DNA from: DATKDP01 sp035546335
GTDB taxonomy: Bacteria; Acidobacteriota; Thermoanaerobaculia; Gp7-AA8
DNA: 42,746 bases
Reading direction: 5' to 3'
Assembly: GCA_035546335.1 (NCBI GenBank)
Contig: DATKDP010000141.1
Coordinates: 1-42,746 of the forward strand
In this document: positions 22,689 through 31,432 of the stretch, piece after piece
Numbering within the stretch: the stretch's first letter is position 1
How the letters are laid out: each line of letters begins with the position of its first letter
Notes under the pieces: generated by a model
Databases searched by the model: none
What the model was told of the DNA's origin: nothing
What the model saw: only the letters and a program-made list of their open reading frames with translations
Program-made: the position numbers and the translations under genes

Positions 22689-25046
22689 TCAGTCGCGTCG
22701 CGCGTGCATGAGGACCGCGAAATCGGGGTTGAAGACCACGCCCACCGGTTTCGAGGGGAGGCTCTGCGTGAAAACCGCTGAGGGGGCATCGAGGATCACC
22801 GAGAAGGTGGCGACTCGCCCTACTCCCAGGTCGACGCGCAGGGGGATCGGAAGTGTGAAGGGGCGCGAGGTTCCGCTCTGGCGCAGGCGAAGGGTCAGGT
22901 CATACGTGCCGTCGGGCGCCGGCGAGACTTCGTGCTTCCAGTGAACGGTCGGGATCTCCGCGCCGTCGATCCACTGATCGAAGAACCACGACCAGTCGCT
23001 GCCGGCGTGCTTCTCGACGATCGTCTTCAGATCTTTCGTGCTCGCATCGCTTCCTCCGTGCGTTCGAAGGAAATCGCGGAGGATGGCGATGAAGACCTCG
23101 TCACCACGGGTGGCTCTCTGAAGGATGCTGCGCATCATATGAATGACGAGCGGCCCTTTGCAGTAGCTCTGAATCGTGTAACCGAGAGGCATGTGGCGGG
23201 TTCCGGCTCGATAGCCGGCCGAGATCGGTCCGAGGCGGTCGTGATACGACTGGTTGAACTCGATGAGCCAGGGACGGTTGAAGCGGCTGAATCCTCCCTG
23301 CAGGTTTCCCTTCACGATTCCGTCGTAAGACATCAGGATCTCGCGGAGGTGCTCGGCACCTCCCTTCATCGTCGCTTCGACGTACATCATCGCGGAGTAC
23401 TCGGCGAAGGATTCGCTGAGCCACTGATCGCGATAACTCTTCCACCCGACCCGGTGTCCCCACCACTGGTGAGCTACTTCGTGTGCCCGGAACATCTCCG
23501 ATGCGCCGGTGACGCTTCCGCGGTAGGTCGTTTCCGACATGTGGAGAAACCCTTCGAACGACTGCCCGTGTCGCGCCGGGATGCTGGTCACGTAGAACGT
23601 CTGGTCCTCGAGCTCGTCGTCGAAGAGCTCCGCGAAGAAGCGGAGGCTGCTCGCGACGTCGACGGCCACGTTTCTCACCTTCGCCTTGTGTCCGATTCCG
23701 AAGCCCGGGCCGAACGAGACGACTTCCGGCGCTCCATCGATCTTCACCGGTTCCTGCTGAAAGCGCTGTGCCGTGACGAACGTGAGCATGGTGACCGGTT
23801 TGTCGACGACCCAGGTGCTCGTCTTCTTTCCCTCGAGCTCGCTCTCGCTCTCCCGCCTCCCCATCGAGAAGAGCTCGTGGCGCCTGCCGGTGGTCAGCTC
23901 CATCCGCGCCGTGTAACGGTCGCCACGTTCGATCGCCGTCGGATACCAGCTGTCGCCATGAGCGAAGTTCGTCAGCTCCAGCTCGTACCGAAAGCGCAGG
24001 CGAAGTGTCTCTCCGAGGGTCGCAGGTCTTTCGAGAACGACGACCATGGTGCGATCGAAGATCCTCTTGTCGATGTGGCGGGAGCGGCCGCCGAGGTGAT
24101 CGCGCACGACGGCGAGACGCGCGCCGTCGTGAGTTTCGGCGACGATCTCCTTTGCCCATGGGTGAAGGCGCATTGGAATCGCCGTCAGCCCTTCGCGGAG
24201 CACCGTGATCCTCTGCTCGATCTCGAAGTGTCCCTCGATCGGACGTTCCTGGGCGATGCCTGCGCTCGATCCCGAGCCGAAGCGAGTCAGGTCGGCGCGC
24301 ACATCGATATGCTCGATGTCGATCGAAGGACGTCCGTCCGGCGAAGGGCGCCCTTCCGGATCGCGGTCCTCCGGCCGATCGATGCTGAGCCAGATCTCGG
24401 GATAGCCCGATTCGAATCGGTCGAGCGTGATCTCCTCGTGCCGATCTCGATCGTGCTCCCAGGTGAGCCAGTCGAATGCATCCGTTCGGAAATCGATGCG
24501 GAGATACTCGCGATCTCCGTTCAGAATCGACGAGAGGACGCGGGCATCGACGTCGAACTGCCGATCCGCGACCCAGTGATCGCTGCGCCGCCGCGCGAGT
24601 GGCGGCGTCGTGAACGGCGGCTCGGCCGGAGCGAGCTCGCCGAGCGCGGCGAGATCGCCCGCGGCGCGTGCATAGAGTGAGGTGATGCGCACATCGATCG
24701 AATCGAGATCGGGCTTGCGCATGAATCGCCTCAGCTGCACGAGCTCGACCGGATCGGGAATGGACATCCGGAAGCGGCCCGTCCCTTCGAAAACGAGACC
24801 CGTCGATGTCCCGTCGGGAAGGGACCGCATCAGGCGAATCGTTCCTGATTCCAACGTCCACTCCGCGGTGTCGCGCGAGAGCCGGAGCCCGCCCTCGGGC
24901 AGCGGAATCGCGTCGCCGAATTCGAGCTTCTTGAGCTGCTCCCACGCTGCGACCGGATCGCGGTGAAGCGAAGTGTCAGCGGCCAGCGCCGGGATCGGGA
25001 AAACGATCGCCAGGGCGAGGCACGTCGTGGTCACGCCTCTGGTCAT
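22689..25046 (-). CDS. Secreted M1-type (gluzincin) metallopeptidase
   Basis: This 785-residue protein has an N-terminal signal (CLALAIVFPIPALAAD). The zinc site is HEVAHQWWGHRVG (HExxH) with the third ligand in SESFAEYSA. An N-terminal domain of about 450 residues is poorly conserved. In place of the GxMEN exopeptidase motif of classical M1 aminopeptidases the protein reads EGFLHMSETT, so aminopeptidase activity is uncertain. DGAEIPTVHWKHEV and the following segment form a C-terminal beta domain. It lies on the same strand as the S9 peptidase, 150 bases upstream of it; together they suggest extracytoplasmic protein degradation. It might also be a non-peptidase member or an endopeptidase. Confidence 0.85.
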   Translation of the reverse strand: MTRGVTTTCLALAIVFPIPALAADTSLHRDPVAAWEQLKKLEFGDAIPLPEGGLRLSRDTAEWTLESGTIRLMRSLPDGTSTGLVFEGTGRFRMSIPDPVELVQLRRFMRKPDLDSIDVRITSLYARAAGDLAALGELAPAEPPFTTPPLARRRSDHWVADRQFDVDARVLSSILNGDREYLRIDFRTDAFDWLTWEHDRDRHEEITLDRFESGYPEIWLSIDRPEDRDPEGRPSPDGRPSIDIEHIDVRADLTRFGSGSSAGIAQERPIEGHFEIEQRITVLREGLTAIPMRLHPWAKEIVAETHDGARLAVVRDHLGGRSRHIDKRIFDRTMVVVLERPATLGETLRLRFRYELELTNFAHGDSWYPTAIERGDRYTARMELTTGRRHELFSMGRRESESELEGKKTSTWVVDKPVTMLTFVTAQRFQQEPVKIDGAPEVVSFGPGFGIGHKAKVRNVAVDVASSLRFFAELFDDELEDQTFYVTSIPARHGQSFEGFLHMSETTYRGSVTGASEMFRAHEVAHQWWGHRVGWKSYRDQWLSESFAEYSAMMYVEATMKGGAEHLREILMSYDGIVKGNLQGGFSRFNRPWLIEFNQSYHDRLGPISAGYRAGTRHMPLGYTIQSYCKGPLVIHMMRSILQRATRGDEVFIAILRDFLRTHGGSDASTKDLKTIVEKHAGSDWSWFFDQWIDGAEIPTVHWKHEVSPAPDGTYDLTLRLRQSGTSRPFTLPIPLRVDLGVGRVATFSVILDAPSAVFTQSLPSKPVGVVFNPDFAVLMHARRD

Positions 25047-25073
25047 CGGACGATTCCTCGTGGCAGTCTATCA

Positions 25074-25115
25074 GAGGCTAGAGGCTGGAGGCTCGAGGCT
25101 CGAGGCTGGAGGCTC
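25074..25115. repeat. Tandem heptanucleotide GAGGCTN, six units
   Basis: Six consecutive 7-base units (GAGGCTA, GAGGCTG, GAGGCTC, GAGGCTC, GAGGCTG, GAGGCTC) lie upstream of the M1 peptidase gene. Two or three reverse-complement units (GAGCCTC) occur at 25324-25343, so the tracts flank the hairpin element at 25218-25289. Confidence 0.85.
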
Positions 25116-25217
25116 GTCATCCTGAGCGAGGGGGACGGGTGGGCGTGAGCGAAGGATCTGCGTTCTTAGACAGTTGCCGATCGCGCGACCCAAGCCCTCG
25201 CGGTCTCGCAAGCTTGC

Positions 25218-25289
25218 GGACGAAGCTATTGCGCTTCGTCGCAGTTCTCCGAGCCTGCTGCTCCGGCCTGCGCGCAAATGCTTCGTCCC
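25218..25289. repeat. 72-bp hairpin element, single copy
   Basis: GGACGAAGCTATTGCGC at 25218-25234 and GCGCAAATGCTTCGTCC at 25272-25288 are imperfect complements, as in the other copies. Together with the heptamers it fills the 351-base gap between the M1 peptidase and the sigma-54 regulator genes; no gene was recognised there. Confidence 0.82.
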
Positions 25290-25397
25290 TACGAGACATG
25301 TGAGAGACATGTGAGAGTCATGCGAGCCTCGAGCCTCGAGCTAGCCTCCACCCTCCACCCTGCGTTAGGATGTTCGCTTCGCTCGAAAGGGAATCGG

Positions 25398-28300
25398 ATG
25401 GCGATGCGTCGTGGGAACGCTCGAAAGCGATCGCTCGCGCGAGTTGCGCTGGCGGAGTTCGGCTGGGAGCCGGCGGTGATCGCCGCATTGCGCCATTCGA
25501 CCCTTCCCTGGACCGATGAGCAGCAGACGGAGATCGAGCTCGAGGCAACTCCGCTCGAATCGGCTGGCAGCATCGGCCGCCGCGACGCCTTCTCCCTTCT
25601 CGGTCAGTATGCCGCGCACCTGGCCTTCCTCAGGCAGCTCGCCCTCGACGACGCACACTTCGATCCTTCCGAGTGGGGCATCGGACTGAAGCGAGGAACC
25701 GACTGCCGCCTCGTCCGTCTTCGGGGCGTCCAATCATCGGCGGGGGACACGCCGCCGCTCACGCTGCTCGAGGCATTCGCCGCCCAGGTCGGCGCGCCAC
25801 GACTCGCCACATTCGATCAATCGTGGGCGAAGCCGGAGGCGGTGTATCACGAGCTGCACACATTGCTGCGCGGCGACATCGCGGCCGATCTGAGCTGGTT
25901 TCATGCCGCTGCAGTGGGAGTCGTTCGCCCGCCGGGAATCGACTCACTCCGCGCGATTCTGCGACCTCCCGCGGCGACGGTCGTCTGTCATGACGCTGCC
26001 GCCGCATCGACGGCGCTCTTCGCCTGCTCGATCGCCGGCTTCGACGACGCGTTCCTCTTCGGGGGCCCGGAAGCCTCGCCGCTCGATCGCCTCTCGGCGA
26101 TCGATGAGCGGCTGCTGGCGCGAATCGACCGGGCGAAGAGCCGCGGCGACGATGAAGTGGCCGAAGCGCTCCTGGCGGTCATGCCGCATCCGGCGACGAT
26201 CATCCTCCGCGATTGCGAACGATTCGATGCGGCATCGGCGACAGTCGCGTCCCTGCTCGCCCGATTCGCGCCGGAGGTGACCTGGGTCGTGCCGCCCGGG
26301 CATCGTTTGCCGCTTTCTGCAGAGAGCTCGGAGTCCGATCCGTCGAAGCTCTTTCTGCTCTCACCGCGGCTCGTCCCGCGCGAGCAACTGCAGGCGCGTC
26401 TCGAGCCGATGAGCCCCGCCGAGCGCGAGACATGGGCCGGGCACTTCGTTCGATCGGAGTCCTATTGGCACTTCTGCGAGGAGGGAGCCGTCCCGGAGCC
26501 GGAGCACAGCGGCGCGATTGCAGCCCTCGCCGAGCCGCGCCGCTCCTATCTCGCCGCACTCGCGCTGATCGATGACGAGGTGCCTTCAACGGCCGCCGAG
26601 GATTTTCTGACGAAGCTGGGAAGTCATCTCGCCCCCGTCGATCTCATCGCCGACGGCATCTTCGAGGCGAACGCCGGCGGCTGGATCTTCCCCACTCCGG
26701 CGCTGCGCGAGCAACTCGCGCGATCGATCCCCGCCGGGTCGCGCCCGGCTCTCTGCCGCCTCGGCGCTGCGGTTCTCGCCGACAGCGGCTGCGTTCCGCT
26801 CCGCGCCGCCGCGCTGCATCAGGAAGGAGGAGAGGGAGAGAAGGCGACCGCGATTCTCGAGCAGCTCCCATGGGAATCGATGAGCGCTCGTGACGTCGTC
26901 GCCGCGCTTCGCCAGTTCCCCCTGGAGACGATCGTCACCTCGAACCGGCTGCTCGAGCGTTTGGCGAGCGCTCTTCTGGCCGAAGGGGAGTACAGACAGG
27001 CGACCGCGGCTGCGTCACGCCTCGAGGGAAGTGCACGGGCCTGGATCTCGGCGGCAGCTGCACGGCGGCTGGGCGACTACGCGAAGGCCGCCGAGCATCT
27101 TGCCGCCATCGAGCCTCCAACCTTCGAGTCCGTAGTGCTCGAAGGCGAGCTCATGCGGCTCGAAGGCGAAGCCGACCAGGCACGTCGAGCGTTCGCTCGA
27201 GCCGCCTCGCTGGCAGGAACACCCGAAGAACGGACCCGGCTCGCCTACGAGCAGTGGCTCCTCGCCCTCGAGGTCGAGCAGGGCGAGGTCGATGACGTGC
27301 GGCTCGAAGAGCAGGGCGAGACGTACTACGGTCACCGCTATCGCGGCTATCGCGCGCTCACACGCGGCGAGTACCAGGAGGCTCTGGTCGAATCACGTGC
27401 TGCGCTCGATCAGGCTCCCGATCTCGCCTCGAAGATCGACGCCGGTCTCGACATCGTCTACGGATCGTTCCTGGCCGGCTCGTGGGAGACGGCGCGTCAC
27501 GAGGCGCGGCGACTTCTCGCCCTGGTGGAGGAGACGGATGGAGATCGTGCGGCGGGCGGCGTTCTATTCACACTCGCTTATCTCTGCGCCGACGAGGGAT
27601 TGTGGGATCAGGCAGAACAGATCACCGATCGCCTTCGCCGCTTCTACGCTTCGCGCGGCGACTCGCGCCGTCTCTCCGAAGTCGACCTTCTCGTCGCGCA
27701 TCGATATTTCGGCCGAGGCGAGCTGGCGAACGGGCGCATTCACGCATCCGCGGTTCTCGAGCGGTGCATGTCACGCGAGATGCGCGAGGCCGCTGGACTG
27801 ATCCTCGACGAGTCGGATTGGATCGAGGGAAAGAGCACGCCGCTGCGAAGCGGCGGCGACTCGTCATGTGTGGAGTTGACCGACCGGCACCTGCTGCTCG
27901 TGTCCCGGCGTGGCGATTCGCCGGACCGGACGCTCAGCGGCGATTTCGCCCGCGCCCTCGAGGCGTTCGAAAGGGAGGAGAGGGAAGGGCGACGACCGCA
28001 GCCTCCCTCGGCGACGACCGGCTCGGAACGGCTTCGTCTGATGCGATCGCTGATGGGACTGGCACGAGCGACCTCGCGAGCCGGCCTGCTCGAAGAGGCG
28101 GCACGGATCGCCGGCGACTTCGGCATCGAGCTGGATGGCACGGCTGCCGACCAGCCTCATGAGCTGCGCGTGCTCCAACGCCTGGCGACGGCCTCCTACC
28201 CCTTCGAGCCGCACGATCTCGGTGCGATCCGATGGCGATTCGCGTCGCGCAATCGACTCGGAGTCTGGAGCGAGATCGGCTCGCTGCCTCCGCTGTCCCA

Positions 28301-29468
28301 GGAGGATCTCGCGCGCATTCATCTCGCCCTCCCTGAATCGTGGCGTACCTGCGGCGACTCGGCGCTGCTCTTCGTCGATGGGCTCGACGGCTGGTCGTCC
28401 GAGTCGCAGAGGGCGGCCGTCGCCCTGTTCCACATCAGAAGCGAGCATCACCGCTTCCGAAGGGCACTCAGGCAGGAGGAAGCGTCGCGCCCCGAGGAGC
28501 CGTCGAGCATCGAGGGAATCATCGGGATCTCGCCGCCGATCGCGGACGTCATCTCTCAGGTACACCGGCTCCGCGCACGCGACGTCCCGGTCTGCATCCT
28601 CGGGGAGTCGGGAACGGGAAAAGAGCTCGCCGCACGCGCGATCCATCGAACCTCCCAGAGGCGCAACCGAGCCTTCACCGCGGTCAACTGCGCGGCGCTT
28701 CCCGAGAACCTCGTCGAGAGCGAGCTGTTCGGCCATGTGCGCGGGGCCTTCACCGGAGCCGACCGCGATCGACTTGGACTCATCGAGTCGAGCGACGGAG
28801 GAACGCTCTTCCTCGACGAGATCGGCGAGCTTCCCCTTCCGGCACAGGCCAAACTTCTCCGCTTTCTGCAGGAGGGAGAGTTCCGGCGCGTCGGCGAGAC
28901 CGCGACGCGAACGGCGGATGTCCGGATCATCGCGGCGACGAACCGCAGGCTCGAGGAAGCGGTCGACGAAGGACAGTTTCGAGAAGATCTCTACTATCGG
29001 GTCAAGGTCGTCGAGTTGCGGATGCCGCCGCTTCGCGAGCGAGGAGGCGACGTGCTTCTGCTCGCCCGCCACTTTCTCGAGCGTGAACGGGTGAGGCATC
29101 GAGCTGGTCCCGACTCCTTCAGCGACGAGGTGGCGGCGGTGATCACTTCGTATCGCTGGCCGGGCAATGTGCGCGAGCTGGAGAACACGATCAGGGCCTC
29201 GCACGCGCTGGCAGGAGAGTCGCGCGCGATCGATCTGGAGCATCTTCCGGAACGGCTAAGGAACGTCCGGATCGTGCGCTCGCCTTCCGGGACCTATTTC
29301 GAAGAAGTGACCCGCTTCCGCAAGTCGCTGGTGGAGCGCTCGCTGCTCGAGGCGAAGGGAAATCAGAATCAGGCGGCTCGGCTCCTCGGCATGTCGCGCC
29401 AGGCGCTCGCCTACCAGATCCGCGAGCTCGGGATCATGGTGCGCGACGCCCGGCGGGAAGAGGGGTGA
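25398..29468 (+). CDS. Giant sigma-54-dependent activator with long TPR-like N-terminal region
   Basis: 1356 residues. Residues about 1037-1275 are a complete AAA+ activator domain: Walker A GESGTGKE, the sigma-54 contact GAFTGA near residue 1117, Walker B FLDEIGEL and the arginine-bearing FREDLYYRVKVVELRMPPLRERGGD. The C-terminus has a Fis-type helix-turn-helix (NQNQAARLLGMSRQALAYQI). Nothing like a receiver, PAS or GAF domain precedes it. The first 1000 residues are rich in paired helices, many A/L/E-rich, resembling tetratricopeptide repeats from about 500 on; the part before that has no clear Walker A and is unassigned, perhaps a degenerate kinase or STAND-like ATPase. I chose ATG 25398 for its AAGGGA site. 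Target genes are unknown; no convincing -24/-12 promoter was found nearby. Confidence 0.88.
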   Translation: MAMRRGNARKRSLARVALAEFGWEPAVIAALRHSTLPWTDEQQTEIELEATPLESAGSIGRRDAFSLLGQYAAHLAFLRQLALDDAHFDPSEWGIGLKRGTDCRLVRLRGVQSSAGDTPPLTLLEAFAAQVGAPRLATFDQSWAKPEAVYHELHTLLRGDIAADLSWFHAAAVGVVRPPGIDSLRAILRPPAATVVCHDAAAASTALFACSIAGFDDAFLFGGPEASPLDRLSAIDERLLARIDRAKSRGDDEVAEALLAVMPHPATIILRDCERFDAASATVASLLARFAPEVTWVVPPGHRLPLSAESSESDPSKLFLLSPRLVPREQLQARLEPMSPAERETWAGHFVRSESYWHFCEEGAVPEPEHSGAIAALAEPRRSYLAALALIDDEVPSTAAEDFLTKLGSHLAPVDLIADGIFEANAGGWIFPTPALREQLARSIPAGSRPALCRLGAAVLADSGCVPLRAAALHQEGGEGEKATAILEQLPWESMSARDVVAALRQFPLETIVTSNRLLERLASALLAEGEYRQATAAASRLEGSARAWISAAAARRLGDYAKAAEHLAAIEPPTFESVVLEGELMRLEGEADQARRAFARAASLAGTPEERTRLAYEQWLLALEVEQGEVDDVRLEEQGETYYGHRYRGYRALTRGEYQEALVESRAALDQAPDLASKIDAGLDIVYGSFLAGSWETARHEARRLLALVEETDGDRAAGGVLFTLAYLCADEGLWDQAEQITDRLRRFYASRGDSRRLSEVDLLVAHRYFGRGELANGRIHASAVLERCMSREMREAAGLILDESDWIEGKSTPLRSGGDSSCVELTDRHLLLVSRRGDSPDRTLSGDFARALEAFEREEREGRRPQPPSATTGSERLRLMRSLMGLARATSRAGLLEEAARIAGDFGIELDGTAADQPHELRVLQRLATASYPFEPHDLGAIRWRFASRNRLGVWSEIGSLPPLSQEDLARIHLALPESWRTCGDSALLFVDGLDGWSSESQRAAVALFHIRSEHHRFRRALRQEEASRPEEPSSIEGIIGISPPIADVISQVHRLRARDVPVCILGESGTGKELAARAIHRTSQRRNRAFTAVNCAALPENLVESELFGHVRGAFTGADRDRLGLIESSDGGTLFLDEIGELPLPAQAKLLRFLQEGEFRRVGETATRTADVRIIAATNRRLEEAVDEGQFREDLYYRVKVVELRMPPLRERGGDVLLLARHFLERERVRHRAGPDSFSDEVAAVITSYRWPGNVRELENTIRASHALAGESRAIDLEHLPERLRNVRIVRSPSGTYFEEVTRFRKSLVERSLLEAKGNQNQAARLLGMSRQALAYQIRELGIMVRDARREEG

Positions 29469-29513
29469 GGCGGAGGCCGAGCAGTCGTGCCGCAAACCCT
29501 GGCGCTCCTCGTA

Positions 29514-29583
29514 GGGACGAAGCATTTGCGCGAGGGACGAAGCCGAGGGCTTGCTTGGTCGCGACGCAGCGCAGTAGCTTCGT
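29514..29583. repeat. 72-bp hairpin element, left part of a second compound island
   Basis: GGGACGAAGCATTTGCGC at 29514-29531 and GCGCAGTAGCTTCGT at 29569-29583 form the two arms. Directly to its right begins an 18-base inverted repeat, see 29584-29709. Confidence 0.82.
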
Positions 29584-29709
29584 GGGGGTCGGGCGTCCTC
29601 GAACGATCGCGATGGCGTCCTCGCCATCGCAGGAGGACTTGCTCACATCTGCCCGACGCGCGCCGGGCGGCGGGACGCCGCCTCGATCGGGCGAGGACGC
29701 CCGACCCCC
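29584..29709. repeat. Inverted repeat with 18-base perfect arms
   Basis: GGGGGTCGGGCGTCCTCG at 29584-29601 is answered exactly by CGAGGACGCCCGACCCCC at 29692-29709. A smaller hairpin, GCGATGGCG-tcct-CGCCATCGC, lies at 29608-29629. Past the right arm, CTATTGCGCTGCGTTGCAG resembles a piece of the 72-bp element. The island fills the 297 bases between the regulator and mpl. Confidence 0.85.
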
Positions 29710-29765
29710 TATTGATCTATTGCGCTGCGTTGCAGTCATGCGACTGCCTGCTGCCGCGAGTGCCA

Positions 29766-31199
29766 TCACCTCAACTCGCTGAGAATCGCTTCATGAACTC
29801 CGCCGAAGCCGCCCGACGACATCACGAGAATGACGTCGCCTTCCCGTGCCTCGCTGCCGATCCGTCGCGCGATCTCATCGAAATTCTCGATCCACTCCGC
29901 TTCGATCCCCCTCCTCGCCAGCTCCGACACGATGTGCGGAACGTCCACCATCTTGTCGATGCCGTAGCGCGTCAGATAGCGCTCCTTGTGATAGACGGGC
30001 CCGACGAGGACGCGATCGGCTTCACCGAACGCTTCGATGTAGCCGCTCTCGAACTCCTTTCGGCTGGACGAGATCGACCTCGGTTCGAAGACAGCCCACA
30101 GACGCGCGCCAGGATACCGCTTCCGCGCTCCTTCGAGCGTCGTCCGAATCGCCGTCGGATGATGTGCAAAATCATCGACCACGGTGACGCCTCGCTCGAC
30201 TCCGCGCACCTCCATCCGCCGCTTGATTCCGCGGAAGCTCGCCAGCCCCTCACGGATCTCGTCGTCGCTCAGTCCGAGAAGCCGGGCGACGACGAGGGTC
30301 GCCAGGGCGTTGAGCACGTTGTGCCGCCCGTCGAGTGTCGTCTCGAAGCGACCCCACTCCCTCCCTTCCCACCAGGCGGTGAAGCGTCCGCCTTCCGGCA
30401 CCAGCTCGACATCGGTCGCCCGGACGTCGCTGTCCTCGCCGAAACCGAAGGTGATCCAGCGAGCGACGGATTCTCCCCGGAGGGATGCAACCGTCGGGTC
30501 ATCGCCATTGGCGATGATGACGTCGCCGGGTGGCACCTGGCGGACCGCGGCACGAAACGCTTCGATGATGGCATCGAGATCGGCATAGATGTCGGCGTGA
30601 TCGAACTCGATGTTGTTCACGACGAGCGAATTCGCATGGTAGTGAAGGAACTTCGGTCCCTTGTCGAAGAACGCGGTGTTGTACTCGTCGCCTTCGATGA
30701 CGAAATGCGCACCTCCTCCGATCTTGTAGTTCTTGCCGAAGTTCACGGGAATTCCGCCGATGACCATTCCGGGGTCACGGCCGGCCGATTCGAGAAGCCA
30801 TGCCATCAGCGACGAAGTCGTCGTCTTTCCATGCGTTCCGGTGATCACCACCGAGTGTTTTCCCCGAATGAACAGCTCATGGATCGCTTCAGGCATCGAG
30901 GTGTAAGGGAGATCGAGCTCGAGCACGGCAGCGGCCTCGACGTTGGTGATGGCAGCGGCGTTTCCGATGACCACCAGATCGGGGCGAAACGTCGTGAGGT
31001 GCTCGCGCGTATACCCCTCGAGCACCTCGATCCCGAGCTGCTCGAGGTACGTCGACATCGGCGGGTAGACGTGCTCGTCCGAGCCGCTGACGATGTAGTC
31101 ACGCTCTTTGAGCATGCCGGCCAGCGACGCCATCGCCGATCCGGCGATTCCGATCAGGTAGACACGTTTTCGTTCGGCCAGATCGCGTACGTGCGGCAT
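29766..31199 (-). CDS. mpl: UDP-N-acetylmuramate:L-Ala-gamma-D-Glu-meso-DAP ligase
   Basis: This 477-residue Mur ligase reattaches the recycled murein tripeptide to UDP-MurNAc in the cytoplasm. VYLIGIAGSAMASLAGML starts the protein, GTHGKTTTSSL is the ATP loop, EGDEYNTAFFDKGPKF and NNIEFDHADIY are specific to Mpl rather than MurC, and FAHHPTAI lies in the third domain. I chose ATG 31199 with GAGG six bases upstream; in-frame ATGs at 31235 and 31304 give no homology. It is divergent from the DUF1573 gene, with 233 bases between. It fits the DAP operon at 8-14 kb in showing meso-DAP peptidoglycan. Confidence 0.93.
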   Translation of the reverse strand: MPHVRDLAERKRVYLIGIAGSAMASLAGMLKERDYIVSGSDEHVYPPMSTYLEQLGIEVLEGYTREHLTTFRPDLVVIGNAAAITNVEAAAVLELDLPYTSMPEAIHELFIRGKHSVVITGTHGKTTTSSLMAWLLESAGRDPGMVIGGIPVNFGKNYKIGGGAHFVIEGDEYNTAFFDKGPKFLHYHANSLVVNNIEFDHADIYADLDAIIEAFRAAVRQVPPGDVIIANGDDPTVASLRGESVARWITFGFGEDSDVRATDVELVPEGGRFTAWWEGREWGRFETTLDGRHNVLNALATLVVARLLGLSDDEIREGLASFRGIKRRMEVRGVERGVTVVDDFAHHPTAIRTTLEGARKRYPGARLWAVFEPRSISSSRKEFESGYIEAFGEADRVLVGPVYHKERYLTRYGIDKMVDVPHIVSELARRGIEAEWIENFDEIARRIGSEAREGDVILVMSSGGFGGVHEAILSELR

Positions 31200-31432
31200 T
31201 CGTTCCTCGTTCGAATCCGCCGGCTCCACCCGCATCCGGGTGGCGCGGGCAGAGTCGACCGGAGACAATTGGAGCAGGCAACTGGCCCGCCGATGCGGGC
31301 TCATGTTGCCGAAGAAACGATATTACAGACGTTTGCGATGGAAAATCAGGGGAATAGCCGTTCGCGAGAGCACTGTTCGTACTGAACGGCTCAACCCCGC
31401 ATTCTGAACCGACCACTTAGGAGGAATCACGC

